A DNA stretch of 64,000 nt, taken from NCBI GenBank assembly GCA_016713905.1, contig JADJOE010000001.1:676001-740000 (forward strand), written 5' to 3'. Positions 42,275 to 51,667 of the stretch are shown here, piece after piece. Numbering within the stretch: position 1 is the first letter of the stretch; every line of letters begins with the position of its first letter. This DNA is from Candidatus Vicinibacter proximus. GTDB lineage: Bacteria > Bacteroidota > Bacteroidia > Chitinophagales > Saprospiraceae. The translations under genes and the position numbers were made by a program. A model generated the notes under the pieces. That model was not told the DNA's origin. It saw only the letters and a program-made list of their open reading frames with translations, and did not search any database.

Positions 42275-43564
42275 ATGTTCGAAGATTTATTAAACAAGAG
42301 AAAATCCATCGGAATTGTAGGTCTTGGATATGTTGGACTTCCTCTGGCTCTTGTGTTGGCAAAAAAATTTAAAGTAATTGGCTTTGACATAAACCTCTCC
42401 AGGATCAATAAGATGAAGGAGCATATAGATCCTTCAAGGGAACTTAGTCCTACCGATTTTGAAGGTACAGATATTGAATTCAGTACTGAATTAAGTGATT
42501 TAGCCAAAGCCAGCTTTTATATTGTTGCAGTACCAACGCCAGTAGATGAACATAAGGTCCCTGACTTAAAACCGATTTTAGGTGCAACAAGCTCTGTTGC
42601 AAAAGTTTTGAAGAAGGGTGATTATGTCATTTATGAATCTACAGTTTACCCTGGTTGTACTGAGGAAGACTGTAAACCCATACTGGAAAACATTTCAGGG
42701 CTAAAATTTGGCTTGGATTTTAAGTTGGGATATTCACCTGAAAGAATAAATCCTGGTGATAAAAGCAGGACACTGGAAAATATTTTAAAAATTGTATCAG
42801 GTAGTGATGAGGAAGCACTGGACAACATATCAAAAGTTTATGGCACAATTATTCATGCAGGAATTTATAAGGCAAGCAGCATTAAAGTAGCTGAAGCGGC
42901 AAAGGTTATTGAAAACACGCAGAGGGATCTCAACATTTCCTTTATGAATGAACTCTCTATTATTTTTGATCGCATGGGAATTGATACGCGTGAAGTGATT
43001 GAAGCTGCAGGTACAAAATGGAATTTCTTAAAATTCTATCCCGGCCTAGTTGGGGGCCATTGTATTGGAGTGGATCCATACTACCTCGTGCATAAAGCTA
43101 AGGAGTTAGGATATGACCCACAAGTCATATTAAGTGGTAGGAGAATAAACGATGGAATGCCCGCTTTTGTAGCTAAAAAGTTGGTCCAGTTGTTGATTTC
43201 CAAAGAAAAAAATCCTGGTAGTTGCAAAGTCTTGATTCTTGGTATCACCTTTAAAGAAAACGTATCAGATATTCGCAATTCCAAGGTTGCAGATTTGTAT
43301 CATGAATTACATGCTTATTCCGTTCAAGTTGACGTTGTTGATCCTTATGCGGATCCTGAAGAAACGGAAGAAGAGTATGGAATTCATATTAAAGCTCATC
43401 CGGACAATGATTATGATGCAATAATTGTAGCAGTTGGGCATGATGAATTCAGGAAGATGACCATGGAGGATTTTAAAAAACTGATGAAAGAAAAGCCCGT
43501 TTTAATAGATTTGAAGGGATTGTATTCGCGTCCAGATGATACAGTACATTATTGGCGCTTATAA
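42275..43564 (+). CDS. wbpA: UDP-N-acetylglucosamine 6-dehydrogenase (WbpA/TviB type)
   Basis: This 429-residue nucleotide-sugar dehydrogenase has the NAD-binding motif GIVGLGYVGLPLA near residue 14 and the catalytic segment GGHCIGVDPYYL near residue 253 containing the nucleophilic Cys. The GGHCIGVDPYY form is typical of enzymes acting on UDP-N-acetyl sugars, in contrast to GGSCFPKD in UDP-glucose dehydrogenase. It oxidises C6 of UDP-GlcNAc to the uronate in two NAD-dependent steps. With the WbpB, WbpE, WbpD and WbpI-like genes that follow it would start synthesis of UDP-ManNAc3NAcA. First gene of the operon. Exact sugar specificity is inferred from context. Confidence 0.85.
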   Translation: MFEDLLNKRKSIGIVGLGYVGLPLALVLAKKFKVIGFDINLSRINKMKEHIDPSRELSPTDFEGTDIEFSTELSDLAKASFYIVAVPTPVDEHKVPDLKPILGATSSVAKVLKKGDYVIYESTVYPGCTEEDCKPILENISGLKFGLDFKLGYSPERINPGDKSRTLENILKIVSGSDEEALDNISKVYGTIIHAGIYKASSIKVAEAAKVIENTQRDLNISFMNELSIIFDRMGIDTREVIEAAGTKWNFLKFYPGLVGGHCIGVDPYYLVHKAKELGYDPQVILSGRRINDGMPAFVAKKLVQLLISKEKNPGSCKVLILGITFKENVSDIRNSKVADLYHELHAYSVQVDVVDPYADPEETEEEYGIHIKAHPDNDYDAIIVAVGHDEFRKMTMEDFKKLMKEKPVLIDLKGLYSRPDDTVHYWRL

Positions 43565-43573
43565 AGTGGAAAT

Positions 43574-44878
43574 ATGAAAATTGCAGTAATTGGAACAGGG
43601 TATGTAGGTTTAGTGACTGGAACTTGTTTTGCAGAAACAGGTCATCATGTGATTTGTGTGGATAACAATCAAGAAAAGGTGACCAGACTTCAACATGCCG
43701 ATATTCCAATTTTTGAGCCTGGTTTAGAATTATTATTTGATAGAAACACTCGCGACAAAAGACTATCATTTACCACTGAATTAAAGGCTGCTGTGGATTT
43801 TGCAGAAATTATTTTTCTGGCTTTACCAACTCCGCCAGGAGAAGATGGCTCCGCAGACCTGAGTTACGTTATGCAAGTTGCAGAGGAACTTTCTGGATTA
43901 ATTACACACTATACGGTCATTGTGAATAAAAGTACTGTTCCTGTAGGTACTGGTGAAAAAGTAAAAGAAATTTTATCAAAGAAATTACGGCCTGAAGAAT
44001 TTGACATCGTTTCAAATCCTGAATTTCTTCGAGAGGGTGTCGCCGTGGATGATTTTTTAAGACCAGACCGGGTAGTGATTGGAACCCAAACAGAACGGGC
44101 AACAAAAAAAATGAAGGAATTGTATGAACCCTTTGTAAGGCAGGGGAATCCTATCTATATCATGGATTTACGCAGTGCAGAACTTACAAAATATGCAGCA
44201 AATGCCTATTTAGCCGCACGGATCAGTTTTATGAATGAAATGGCTAATTTGTGCGAGGCTACTGGTGCCAATGTTGACATGGTTAGGATTGGTATGGGTT
44301 CAGACAACCGTATAGGAAAACGTTTTTTATTTCCAGGGGTTGGTTATGGGGGTTCTTGTTTTCCAAAGGATGTAAAGGCACTTTACCATACTGCCGAAAA
44401 TCATGATTACCATTTTAGGATTCTTAAGGCAGTCATGGAGGTGAATGAAATTCAGAAGAAAATCCTTAGTGATAAAATTTATAAATATTTCAAAGGTGAT
44501 TTGCGGGGGAAAAAGATTGCAATCTGGGGACTTGCCTTCAAACCTAATACAGATGATATTCGTGAGGCTCCGGCAATGCAAATTATTTCTGAACTTTTGT
44601 CAGAGGGTGCCATCATTTCAGCTTATGATCCGGAAGCCAATAAAAATGTAAAAGTAATATTTGGAGATCGTATCGAAATTACAGAAGAAATGTATTCCGT
44701 ACTAGACAATGCTGATGCATTGGCGATTATTACAGAGTGGAGTGTTTTTCGATCACCTGACTTTGATCAAATGATTAAACAGATGAAGAATCCGCTCATT
44801 TTCGATGGTCGAAATGTTTTCGAACCAGAAAAAGTGAGAGAAAAGGGCTTTGATTATTTTAGTATTGGGCGGGAATAA
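43574..44878 (+). CDS. ugd: UDP-glucose 6-dehydrogenase
   Basis: The 434-residue product has the Rossmann motif AVIGTGYVGLVTGTCFAE at the N-terminus, STVPVGTG near residue 118 and the catalytic GYGGSCFPKDVKAL near residue 256. These define UDP-glucose/GDP-mannose dehydrogenases acting on UDP-glucose, which make UDP-glucuronate. The gene begins 9 bp after wbpA. It supplies a second acidic sugar for the polysaccharide. Confidence 0.92.
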   Translation: MKIAVIGTGYVGLVTGTCFAETGHHVICVDNNQEKVTRLQHADIPIFEPGLELLFDRNTRDKRLSFTTELKAAVDFAEIIFLALPTPPGEDGSADLSYVMQVAEELSGLITHYTVIVNKSTVPVGTGEKVKEILSKKLRPEEFDIVSNPEFLREGVAVDDFLRPDRVVIGTQTERATKKMKELYEPFVRQGNPIYIMDLRSAELTKYAANAYLAARISFMNEMANLCEATGANVDMVRIGMGSDNRIGKRFLFPGVGYGGSCFPKDVKALYHTAENHDYHFRILKAVMEVNEIQKKILSDKIYKYFKGDLRGKKIAIWGLAFKPNTDDIREAPAMQIISELLSEGAIISAYDPEANKNVKVIFGDRIEITEEMYSVLDNADALAIITEWSVFRSPDFDQMIKQMKNPLIFDGRNVFEPEKVREKGFDYFSIGRE

Positions 44879-45090
44879 TTCTGTAATGTCCAAATGATTT
44901 ATATTAAAAAAAATTACAGTTATAGGAAATTTTTTAAAGGGACTTAAAAATGATATATTAGTTAAATGAATTTTAGTTGAACAAAAAAGTATGTCCATCT
45001 AATTATTCTAGAAGAAAATTAGTAACTTATTTTAAGTCTGTAAAAATATATTTTAAACCAATCGCAAAGAAATAATAAAAATAAAATACC

Positions 45091-46218
45091 ATGATAAAAT
45101 TACAAATGGTTGATCTCGTTTCACAGTATCATAAAATCAAACCTGAAGTGGATGCTGCTGTAATGGAGGTAATGGGGAAGGCCATGTTTATTGGTGGAGA
45201 AAAGGTGAAGTCCTTTAAAGAAAATTTGGAAACCTATTTAGGCGTGAAACATGTGATCCCTTGTGCCAATGGAACTGATGCATTACAAATTGCATTTATG
45301 GCACTTGATTTACAACCAGGAGACGAAGTCATTGTACCTGCATTTACTTATGTTGCAACAGCCGAGGTCATAGCATTGTTGAAATTGAAACCTGTTATGG
45401 TTGATGTTTATAAGGATGATTTTAATATTGACACAGAAGCTATCCGTGAAGCCATTACAGCTAAAACAAAAGCAATTGTTCCAGTGCATTTATTTGGTCA
45501 GTGTGCTGATATGGAAGCCATCATGAAAATTGCTGACGAGCATAATCTTTATGTTGTTGAAGATAATGCTCAGGCGATTGGCGCGAATTTTTATTATCAC
45601 GATGGAAGGAAAGCAAAAGCAGGGACAATAGGGCACATAGGATGTACTTCTTTTTTTCCTTCCAAAAATCTTGGATGTTATGGAGATGGAGGAGCATTAT
45701 TTACAAATGATGAATCACTTGGTAAAATAATTACAATGATTGCTAATCATGGGCAGTCAGTTCAATATTATCACGATGTCGTAGGAGTAAATTCAAGATT
45801 GGATTCCATTCAGGCAGCAATATTGGATATTAAACTAAAACACTTGGATGATTACATAGCAGCGAGGGTTAAGGCTGCTGATTATTATGATAAAAGATTT
45901 GCAGGTCATCCGGACATCATCACGCCAGTAAGAAATGTTCACGGAAACCATGTATTCCACCAATATACTTTAAGGATCACAAATGGTAAACGAGACGCGC
46001 TGAAAGAATTTCTGAGCCTTAGTCAAATTCCATGTGCCATATACTATCCGCTTCCTTTATATGATCAAAAGGCATTTAAATCCTTTAGTGGATCCTTAAG
46101 TTATCTTCCTGTTACTGATGTTTTATGTAAGCAGGTTTTATCTCTGCCAATTCATACAGAGTTGACAGAAGAAATGCAAGACATCATTATAGACAAAGTA
46201 ATTGAATTTTTATCTTGA
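45091..46218 (+). CDS. wbpE: PLP-dependent sugar aminotransferase (DegT/WbpE type)
   Basis: This 375-residue enzyme belongs to the DegT/DnrJ/EryC1/StrS family. It shows PCANGTDALQIA near residue 56, VPAFTYVATAEV near residue 84, VEDNAQAIGA near residue 160 and the PLP-Lys segment SFFPSKNLGCYGDGGA near residue 190. In the WbpA-B-E-D-I pathway this enzyme aminates the 3-keto intermediate of UDP-GlcNAcA using glutamate. It follows ugd after a 212-bp AT-rich gap that could hold an internal promoter. Confidence 0.87.
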   Translation: MIKLQMVDLVSQYHKIKPEVDAAVMEVMGKAMFIGGEKVKSFKENLETYLGVKHVIPCANGTDALQIAFMALDLQPGDEVIVPAFTYVATAEVIALLKLKPVMVDVYKDDFNIDTEAIREAITAKTKAIVPVHLFGQCADMEAIMKIADEHNLYVVEDNAQAIGANFYYHDGRKAKAGTIGHIGCTSFFPSKNLGCYGDGGALFTNDESLGKIITMIANHGQSVQYYHDVVGVNSRLDSIQAAILDIKLKHLDDYIAARVKAADYYDKRFAGHPDIITPVRNVHGNHVFHQYTLRITNGKRDALKEFLSLSQIPCAIYYPLPLYDQKAFKSFSGSLSYLPVTDVLCKQVLSLPIHTELTEEMQDIIIDKVIEFLS

Positions 46219-46222
46219 AAAT

Positions 46223-46807
46223 ATGAATGATAAGACAAAATTCTTTGTCCACGAAACCGCTGTTGTCGATTCTGATTGTTCGATAGGAGAAGGCACTAAA
46301 ATCTGGCACTTTTCACACATCATGTCGAGATGTATAATTGGTAGGAATTGTAACTTAGGCCAAAATGTGGTGGTCAGTCCGGAGGTTATTTTAGGAAATA
46401 ATGTAAAGGTTCAAAATAATGTTTCTATATACACAGGTGTAATTTGTGAGGATGATGTTTTTCTTGGGCCATCCATGGTATTCACTAATGTAATCAATCC
46501 AAGGTCTGCTGTCATAAGAAGAGATCAATATTCCAAAACGCTTGTCCGGAAAGGAGCATCAATAGGAGCTAATGCAACGATTGTTTGTGGACATGACATT
46601 GGGCAGTTTGCTTTTATTGGTGCTGGTGCAGTTGTTACTAAGGAAGTCCCTGATTATGCTTTGGTAGTAGGAAATCCAGCTCGTCAGATGGGATGGATGA
46701 GTGAATATGGACATAAGTTGGAATTTGATCTGGATGGATTCGCTTTTTGTCCTGAATCAGGACAGAAATATAAATTAGAACATTCAAAAGTTACCAGAAT
46801 ATCATGA
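46223..46807 (+). CDS. wbpD: UDP-sugar N-acetyltransferase (WbpD type, left-handed beta helix)
   Basis: From the ATG at 46223 the protein has 194 residues dominated by hexapeptide repeats (VVDSDCSIGEGTKIWHFSHIM, VILGNNVKVQNNVSIY, IGANATIVCGHDIGQFAFIGAG), a trimeric acyltransferase fold. It would acetylate the 3-amino group using acetyl-CoA. The C-terminus carries a CPESGQKY segment seen in WbpD-like enzymes. The frame extends to 46202, inside wbpE; the inner ATG lies 4 bp after the wbpE stop and is preferred. The stop overlaps the next gene by 4 bp. Confidence 0.85.
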   Translation: MNDKTKFFVHETAVVDSDCSIGEGTKIWHFSHIMSRCIIGRNCNLGQNVVVSPEVILGNNVKVQNNVSIYTGVICEDDVFLGPSMVFTNVINPRSAVIRRDQYSKTLVRKGASIGANATIVCGHDIGQFAFIGAGAVVTKEVPDYALVVGNPARQMGWMSEYGHKLEFDLDGFAFCPESGQKYKLEHSKVTRIS

Positions 46808-47769
46808 ATGAAAAATTTGCCATAGTTGGTGCAGCAGGTTACATTGCGCCACGTCATATGAAAGCCATTAAAGAAACCCAAAACAATTTGGTGGCTGCAT
46901 ATGATAAAAATGATTCAGTAGGAATAATTGATAGTTATTTTCCAGGGGCTGATTTTTTTACAGAATTTGAACGCTTTGACCGACATTTGGAAAAAATCAA
47001 GCGACAAGGGAATGCCATTGATTATTTGAGTGTTTGTTCACCAAATTATCTGCACGATGCACACATCCGTTTTGGGCTAAGATTAGGAGCTCATGTGATT
47101 TGTGAAAAACCGCTTGTACTTAATCCGTGGAACATTGATGGTCTGATGGAAATCGAAAATGAAACAGGATGCAAAGTTAACACCATTCTTCAATTGCGAC
47201 ATCATCCAAAAGTAAAGGAACTTAAGGAAAAAATTGCATCTGAAAATCGAAAGGAAAAGCACGAAGTAGATCTTGTATACATCACTTCAAGAGGTAAATG
47301 GTATTATACTTCCTGGAAAGGGGACATACATAAATCGGGAGGCATCGCAACCAATATTGGTGTCCATTTTTATGATCTTTTAGGTTGGTTATTTGGAGAC
47401 CTTCAGGAAAATATTGTGCACGTACAAACACATGATCGTGTAGCAGGTTACTTGGAATATTCTCGCGCCAGGGTTAGATATTTCCTAAGTATAAATGAAC
47501 AGACCTTGCCAGAAACAATCTTATCTGAAGGAAAAAAAACGTACAGGTCATTGCAAATAGATGGTCAGGAATTTGAATTCAGTGAAGGATTTGGTGACTT
47601 GCATACGGTTTCCTATCAACATATTTTGGATGGAAGTGGATTTGGTTTGAACGATTCCAGAAAATCAATAGAAACTGTTTATGGCATTCGTTCTGCAATT
47701 CCATTAGGCTTGGTTGGCGATTATCATCCTTATGCTAAAAAGCCAATTGCCAAACACCCATTTGATTGA
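46804..47769 (+). CDS. wbpB: Gfo/Idh/MocA oxidoreductase (WbpB type)
   Basis: The 321-residue protein starts with a Rossmann motif (AIVGAAGYIAPRHMKAI) and carries the family segment VICEKPLVLNPWN near residue 100 with the conserved Lys, plus TNIGVHFYDLLGWLFG near residue 180 with the catalytic His. In the UDP-ManNAc3NAcA pathway WbpB oxidises C3 of UDP-GlcNAcA, giving the substrate for the aminotransferase. It overlaps wbpD by 4 bp. The assignment rests on family and full pathway context. Confidence 0.87.
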   Translation: MNEKFAIVGAAGYIAPRHMKAIKETQNNLVAAYDKNDSVGIIDSYFPGADFFTEFERFDRHLEKIKRQGNAIDYLSVCSPNYLHDAHIRFGLRLGAHVICEKPLVLNPWNIDGLMEIENETGCKVNTILQLRHHPKVKELKEKIASENRKEKHEVDLVYITSRGKWYYTSWKGDIHKSGGIATNIGVHFYDLLGWLFGDLQENIVHVQTHDRVAGYLEYSRARVRYFLSINEQTLPETILSEGKKTYRSLQIDGQEFEFSEGFGDLHTVSYQHILDGSGFGLNDSRKSIETVYGIRSAIPLGLVGDYHPYAKKPIAKHPFD

Positions 47770-47809
47770 TGCAAAAAAAAACATTTGGTTCAACCAAATC
47801 ATTTAGAAT

Positions 47810-48913
47810 ATGAAAATCCTCAGTATTGTTGGAGCGCGTCCAAATTTCATGAAGGTAGCTCCACTGCATCGAGCTTTTACACATATCGATTCAGGTATTC
47901 AATCCAAAATTGTACATACAGGGCAGCACTTTGATGAAAAGATGAGTGAGATTTTTTTCAAACAGCTTGCTCTTCCTAAGCCTGATTATTTTCTTGGTGT
48001 AGGTCAGGGATCACATTCAGAAGTAACTGCAAGAATATTGTTGGGATTTGAACCCGTACTGTTAACAGAAAAGCCTGATTTGGTAATTGTTGTGGGTGAC
48101 GTTACTTCAACTTTAGCCTGTGCGTTAGTTGCTCAAAGAAATGGCGTTAGACTGGCGCATGTGGAAGCAGGTTTACGTTCCGGTGATCGTAATATGCCTG
48201 AAGAAATAAACAGAATACTTACGGATCAAATTTCGGATTTTCTTTTTACCACTGAAAGGTCTGCTTATTCCAATTTAGTAAAAGAAAATGTACAAGCGGA
48301 TAAGATTCATTTTGTTGGAAATTGTATGATTGATTCACTTGAATTTTATTCTGAACTTACAATGAATAGGGATGTTTGCCGGCAATTTGATGTTGTGCCG
48401 AATGAGTATGTTATAATGACCATGCATCGTCCATCCAATGTTGATTCAATGGAAGGATTGATAAAAATTTATCAAATGCTAAAGGGAATTGAACATCATC
48501 CATTGAAGGTGATTTTTCCAATGCACCCTCGTACTAAAGCAAAGCTGATTGAATTCAATTTACTGCAGGAATTTACCCAACTTAAAAATTTAATCATCAC
48601 TGAGCCATTGGGATATATTGAATTTATTACCTTAATGCGTTATGCCACTCTAATTTTGACGGATTCAGGTGGGGTACAAGAAGAAAGTACATATCTTAAA
48701 ATACCTTGTTTAACTTTTAGAAAATCAACTGAAAGACCCATTACCGTTGAGATAGGCAGCAATTTATTGTTAGATGAATTAAATCCGGAAATAGCCATAG
48801 TAAAGTGTAATGAAATTTTGGAGGGCAGAGTGAAAGAATCTGGCGTTCCTGAATTGTGGGATGGGATGGCATCCATTCGGATAATGGATGTCCTTAGGCA
48901 TACAATCAATTAG
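47810..48913 (+). CDS. wbpI: UDP-sugar 2-epimerase, non-hydrolysing (WbpI/WecB type)
   Basis: This 367-residue epimerase matches the WecB/WbpI family: IVGARPNFMKVAPL at the N-terminus, VVGDVTSTLACAL near residue 94, HVEAGLRSGDRNMPEEINR near residue 118 and LTDSGGVQEES near residue 282. In this setting it most likely converts UDP-GlcNAc3NAcA to UDP-ManNAc3NAcA, the last pathway step. Conversion of UDP-GlcNAc to UDP-ManNAc (WecB) is the alternative. It lies 40 bp after wbpB and 5 bp before the heparinase-like gene. Confidence 0.88.
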   Translation: MKILSIVGARPNFMKVAPLHRAFTHIDSGIQSKIVHTGQHFDEKMSEIFFKQLALPKPDYFLGVGQGSHSEVTARILLGFEPVLLTEKPDLVIVVGDVTSTLACALVAQRNGVRLAHVEAGLRSGDRNMPEEINRILTDQISDFLFTTERSAYSNLVKENVQADKIHFVGNCMIDSLEFYSELTMNRDVCRQFDVVPNEYVIMTMHRPSNVDSMEGLIKIYQMLKGIEHHPLKVIFPMHPRTKAKLIEFNLLQEFTQLKNLIITEPLGYIEFITLMRYATLILTDSGGVQEESTYLKIPCLTFRKSTERPITVEIGSNLLLDELNPEIAIVKCNEILEGRVKESGVPELWDGMASIRIMDVLRHTIN

Positions 48914-48918
48914 TAAAC

Positions 48919-50487
48919 ATGAATTTGGGACTTTATTTAAGAACATTGACAAAGCTTAGGGCATCCCAAATTTATTTTCAAGTTTATTATAGAATCAAAG
49001 GCATCTTACCCCAAAAAAATTATCAAAGATACTTTACGAAGGAAATATTTCCATTAGAGACAATTTATAAACCTGTTTACACTGGTCTAAAGCAAAGCGG
49101 ATGTAATAAATTTTCTTTACTCAACATAAGCCATGATTTTGGGGAGCTTATTGATTGGAATATTTCTGTACATGGCAGATTGTGGAATTACCACCTTCAA
49201 TATCTTGATTTTTTAAGTGATGTAGGATTAGAACTTCATGAGCGTTTAGCTTTGTTGGAGGATATATCAAATTGTATATTAGAAGGAAGTTTAAGATTAG
49301 AACCTTATCCGGTGTCTATAAGGTTAATTAATACTTTGGTCTTTTTTCATGGAATACCGGAGAGGAACGTTCTTATTGAAAAAGCAGTATTGAAGCAAAT
49401 TGATTTTCTTGAATCAAACCTCGAATATCATATTCTTGCAAATCATTTTTTGGAAAACTTGATTGCGATGTGTTTGGCAGCACACTTTGTAAAAGACCGG
49501 ATTCTGATCATAAAATTTACAAAACGACTCCTGATCGAATTAGAAGAGCAAATTCTTCCCGATGGAGCGCATTATGAGAGATCCGTGATGTACCACATGA
49601 ATATATTGAACAGACTGATGATTTTAGTTAGTTTGCAGGATTTAAGTCAGGAAGCTTATTTTCTTTTAAAACGGTACATAACCCTGATGGCATCATGGCT
49701 ATTTACATTTTCAGAAGAAAACAATGAATTACCCTTATTTCAGGACTGTGCAAGGAACGAATGTTTAAGTCCAGATAAGTTATTGGAAGAATGTAGAAAC
49801 CTTAAAATACCATACGAATTTATACCATTGAAGGAATCCGGTTATCGAAAGTTTCGACTACAGAATTCTGTTCTGTGGATCAATAGTGGAAACATTTCTC
49901 CTGTTTATCAACCCGGACATAGTCATGCGGATTTGCTAAATTTTGTTTTACACATAAACCAAATTCCTCACATCGTAGACACCGGAATTTCTACTTATGA
50001 GGTAAATGAACGCAGAAAATATGAACGTGGTTCTGGCGCCCATAATGTTGTCATCATTGATGAAAAAGATCAATCTGAAATGTGGGGGGCTTTTCGTATC
50101 GGTAGGAGAGCTAAATTGAAAATAATAAATGAAAATTCAGAATCCTTGGTTAGTGAAGTTTATCAACTTTGTAAACCTGAATGGCGCCACCAGAGAAGTT
50201 TTACTTGCCATCCATCAGAATTTGTCATCCACGATTTTATAAAGGGTATAGAGAATTGTACAGGGTGCGCATTGTTTCATTTTGATAGAAATATTACCTC
50301 AATATTGATTGATCAAAAAGAAAAATTTGTAGAAGCTGGACAAATAAAGCTATTTTTTGAAGGTGCCCGTCAAATTTATCTGGAAGATTACAAGCAAGCT
50401 ATTGGGTTTAATCAAATAGAAAATGCACAATGTCTAAAGGTAGATTTTGCAGATATGTTGATCACGAGAATTGAAGTTCATGTCTAG
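48919..50487 (+). CDS. Heparinase II/III-like protein (polysaccharide lyase fold)
   Basis: This 522-residue protein has an N-terminal alpha/alpha-toroid (residues 60-310, including NHFLENLIAMCLAAHF and YERSVMYHMNIL) and a C-terminal beta domain starting QPGHSHADLLNFVLH, followed by RGSGAHNVVIIDEKDQSEMWGAFR. These are the landmarks of heparinase II/III and alginate-lyase families, which cleave uronic-acid polysaccharides by beta-elimination. No signal peptide is visible, so it seems cytoplasmic or membrane-associated. Similar genes occur inside polysaccharide assembly operons, where they may edit chains or be non-catalytic. The operon makes uronic acids, which fits. Confidence 0.75.
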   Translation: MNLGLYLRTLTKLRASQIYFQVYYRIKGILPQKNYQRYFTKEIFPLETIYKPVYTGLKQSGCNKFSLLNISHDFGELIDWNISVHGRLWNYHLQYLDFLSDVGLELHERLALLEDISNCILEGSLRLEPYPVSIRLINTLVFFHGIPERNVLIEKAVLKQIDFLESNLEYHILANHFLENLIAMCLAAHFVKDRILIIKFTKRLLIELEEQILPDGAHYERSVMYHMNILNRLMILVSLQDLSQEAYFLLKRYITLMASWLFTFSEENNELPLFQDCARNECLSPDKLLEECRNLKIPYEFIPLKESGYRKFRLQNSVLWINSGNISPVYQPGHSHADLLNFVLHINQIPHIVDTGISTYEVNERRKYERGSGAHNVVIIDEKDQSEMWGAFRIGRRAKLKIINENSESLVSEVYQLCKPEWRHQRSFTCHPSEFVIHDFIKGIENCTGCALFHFDRNITSILIDQKEKFVEAGQIKLFFEGARQIYLEDYKQAIGFNQIENAQCLKVDFADMLITRIEVHV

Positions 50488-51667
50488 AAGAATTTTATAT
50501 CTCAGTTATTTTTATTCACCGGATTTGGGGGCGGGATCCTTTCGAAATACTGCCTTGACGCAAGCCCTTTCTAAAAAATTAAATAGCGATGATCATATTG
50601 ATGTGATGTCTACCCTTCCAAATCGATATAAAATGGATAATTTGATGGCGAGCGTGTATGAGCAGATAAATAACCTATACGTTCACAGATTCAAAGTTGC
50701 AAGTCATGGAAATGGTTTTGTGAAACAGATATTTTCATTTTTGACTTTCCGAAAGCAGGTCTTGAATAAAATACACAATCAGAAATATGATCTTGTTTTT
50801 GCATCAAGTTCAAAGTTGTTTACTGCATATTTGGCTTATAAAATCGCCAAGAAAAGGGGATTGCCATTGTATGTTGATCTGAGAGATTTGTTTTCAGAGA
50901 ACTTAGCAGAACTTATTAAAATTCCATTTATAGGTACATTTTTATCCTATATAGTGCGCATTTATTTTGAAAGACCTGTTGTCCAATATGCAACTCATAT
51001 TAATGTAAATTCAGAGGGATTTTTAGAATCTCTGAAAGGTCTAAGAAATGCAAAAATTAGTTTCTTCCCTAATGGTATTGATGATTTTTTTCTTGGTCAT
51101 GTGCAAGATGTTCTCTTGGCAAATGAGCCTAAAATTATATGCTATGCGGGCAATATTGGAGAAGGACAGGGTCTTGAAAAAATTATTCCGCCTTTGGCTA
51201 AAATATTGGGATCTAAATTTTTGATTAGAATCATTGGCGATGGTTCAACCAAGCATAAATTGCAGAGAGAAATTATCAGTCATGGTTTAATAAATGTGGA
51301 AATTCTTCCCCCAGTTCCTAGAAGCGAATTACATCAATATTATTGTCATGCCCATTATTTATTTGTTCATTTGAATGACTACCATTCTTTTAAAAAAGTA
51401 CTTCCCTCTAAATTATTTGAATATGCATGTTTTAATATTCCTATTGTTGCAGGAGTGGCAGGATATGCAAAAGAATTTATAGAGAAACACATCAAAGACA
51501 ATGTATTTGTATTTGAGCCATGCGATGTGGACAAAGCTGCAAATTATTTTTTGAATTCTGAATATCAGCTTAAGTCAAGAATTGAATTTATTGATCGTTT
51601 TAAACGAACTCAGATCTCTGAAGATATGGCTGATTCAATTATTCAGTATTTACCCTCCGCCACATGA
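50480..51667 (+). CDS. Glycosyltransferase family 4 (WbuB-like)
   Basis: The 395-residue protein fits GT-B, GT4-type transferases: the N-terminal domain begins MSRRILYLSYFYSPDLGAGSFRN and the C-terminal domain holds ICYAGNIGEGQGLEKII near residue 220, RIIGDGSTKHKL near residue 255 and PSKLFEYACFNIPIVAG near residue 305 with the Glu used for nucleotide sugar binding. It probably adds one sugar to the undecaprenyl-linked repeat unit. The start overlaps the previous gene by 8 bp; an upstream ATG at 50471 is in frame but overlaps more. Confidence 0.85.
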   Translation: MSRRILYLSYFYSPDLGAGSFRNTALTQALSKKLNSDDHIDVMSTLPNRYKMDNLMASVYEQINNLYVHRFKVASHGNGFVKQIFSFLTFRKQVLNKIHNQKYDLVFASSSKLFTAYLAYKIAKKRGLPLYVDLRDLFSENLAELIKIPFIGTFLSYIVRIYFERPVVQYATHINVNSEGFLESLKGLRNAKISFFPNGIDDFFLGHVQDVLLANEPKIICYAGNIGEGQGLEKIIPPLAKILGSKFLIRIIGDGSTKHKLQREIISHGLINVEILPPVPRSELHQYYCHAHYLFVHLNDYHSFKKVLPSKLFEYACFNIPIVAGVAGYAKEFIEKHIKDNVFVFEPCDVDKAANYFLNSEYQLKSRIEFIDRFKRTQISEDMADSIIQYLPSAT

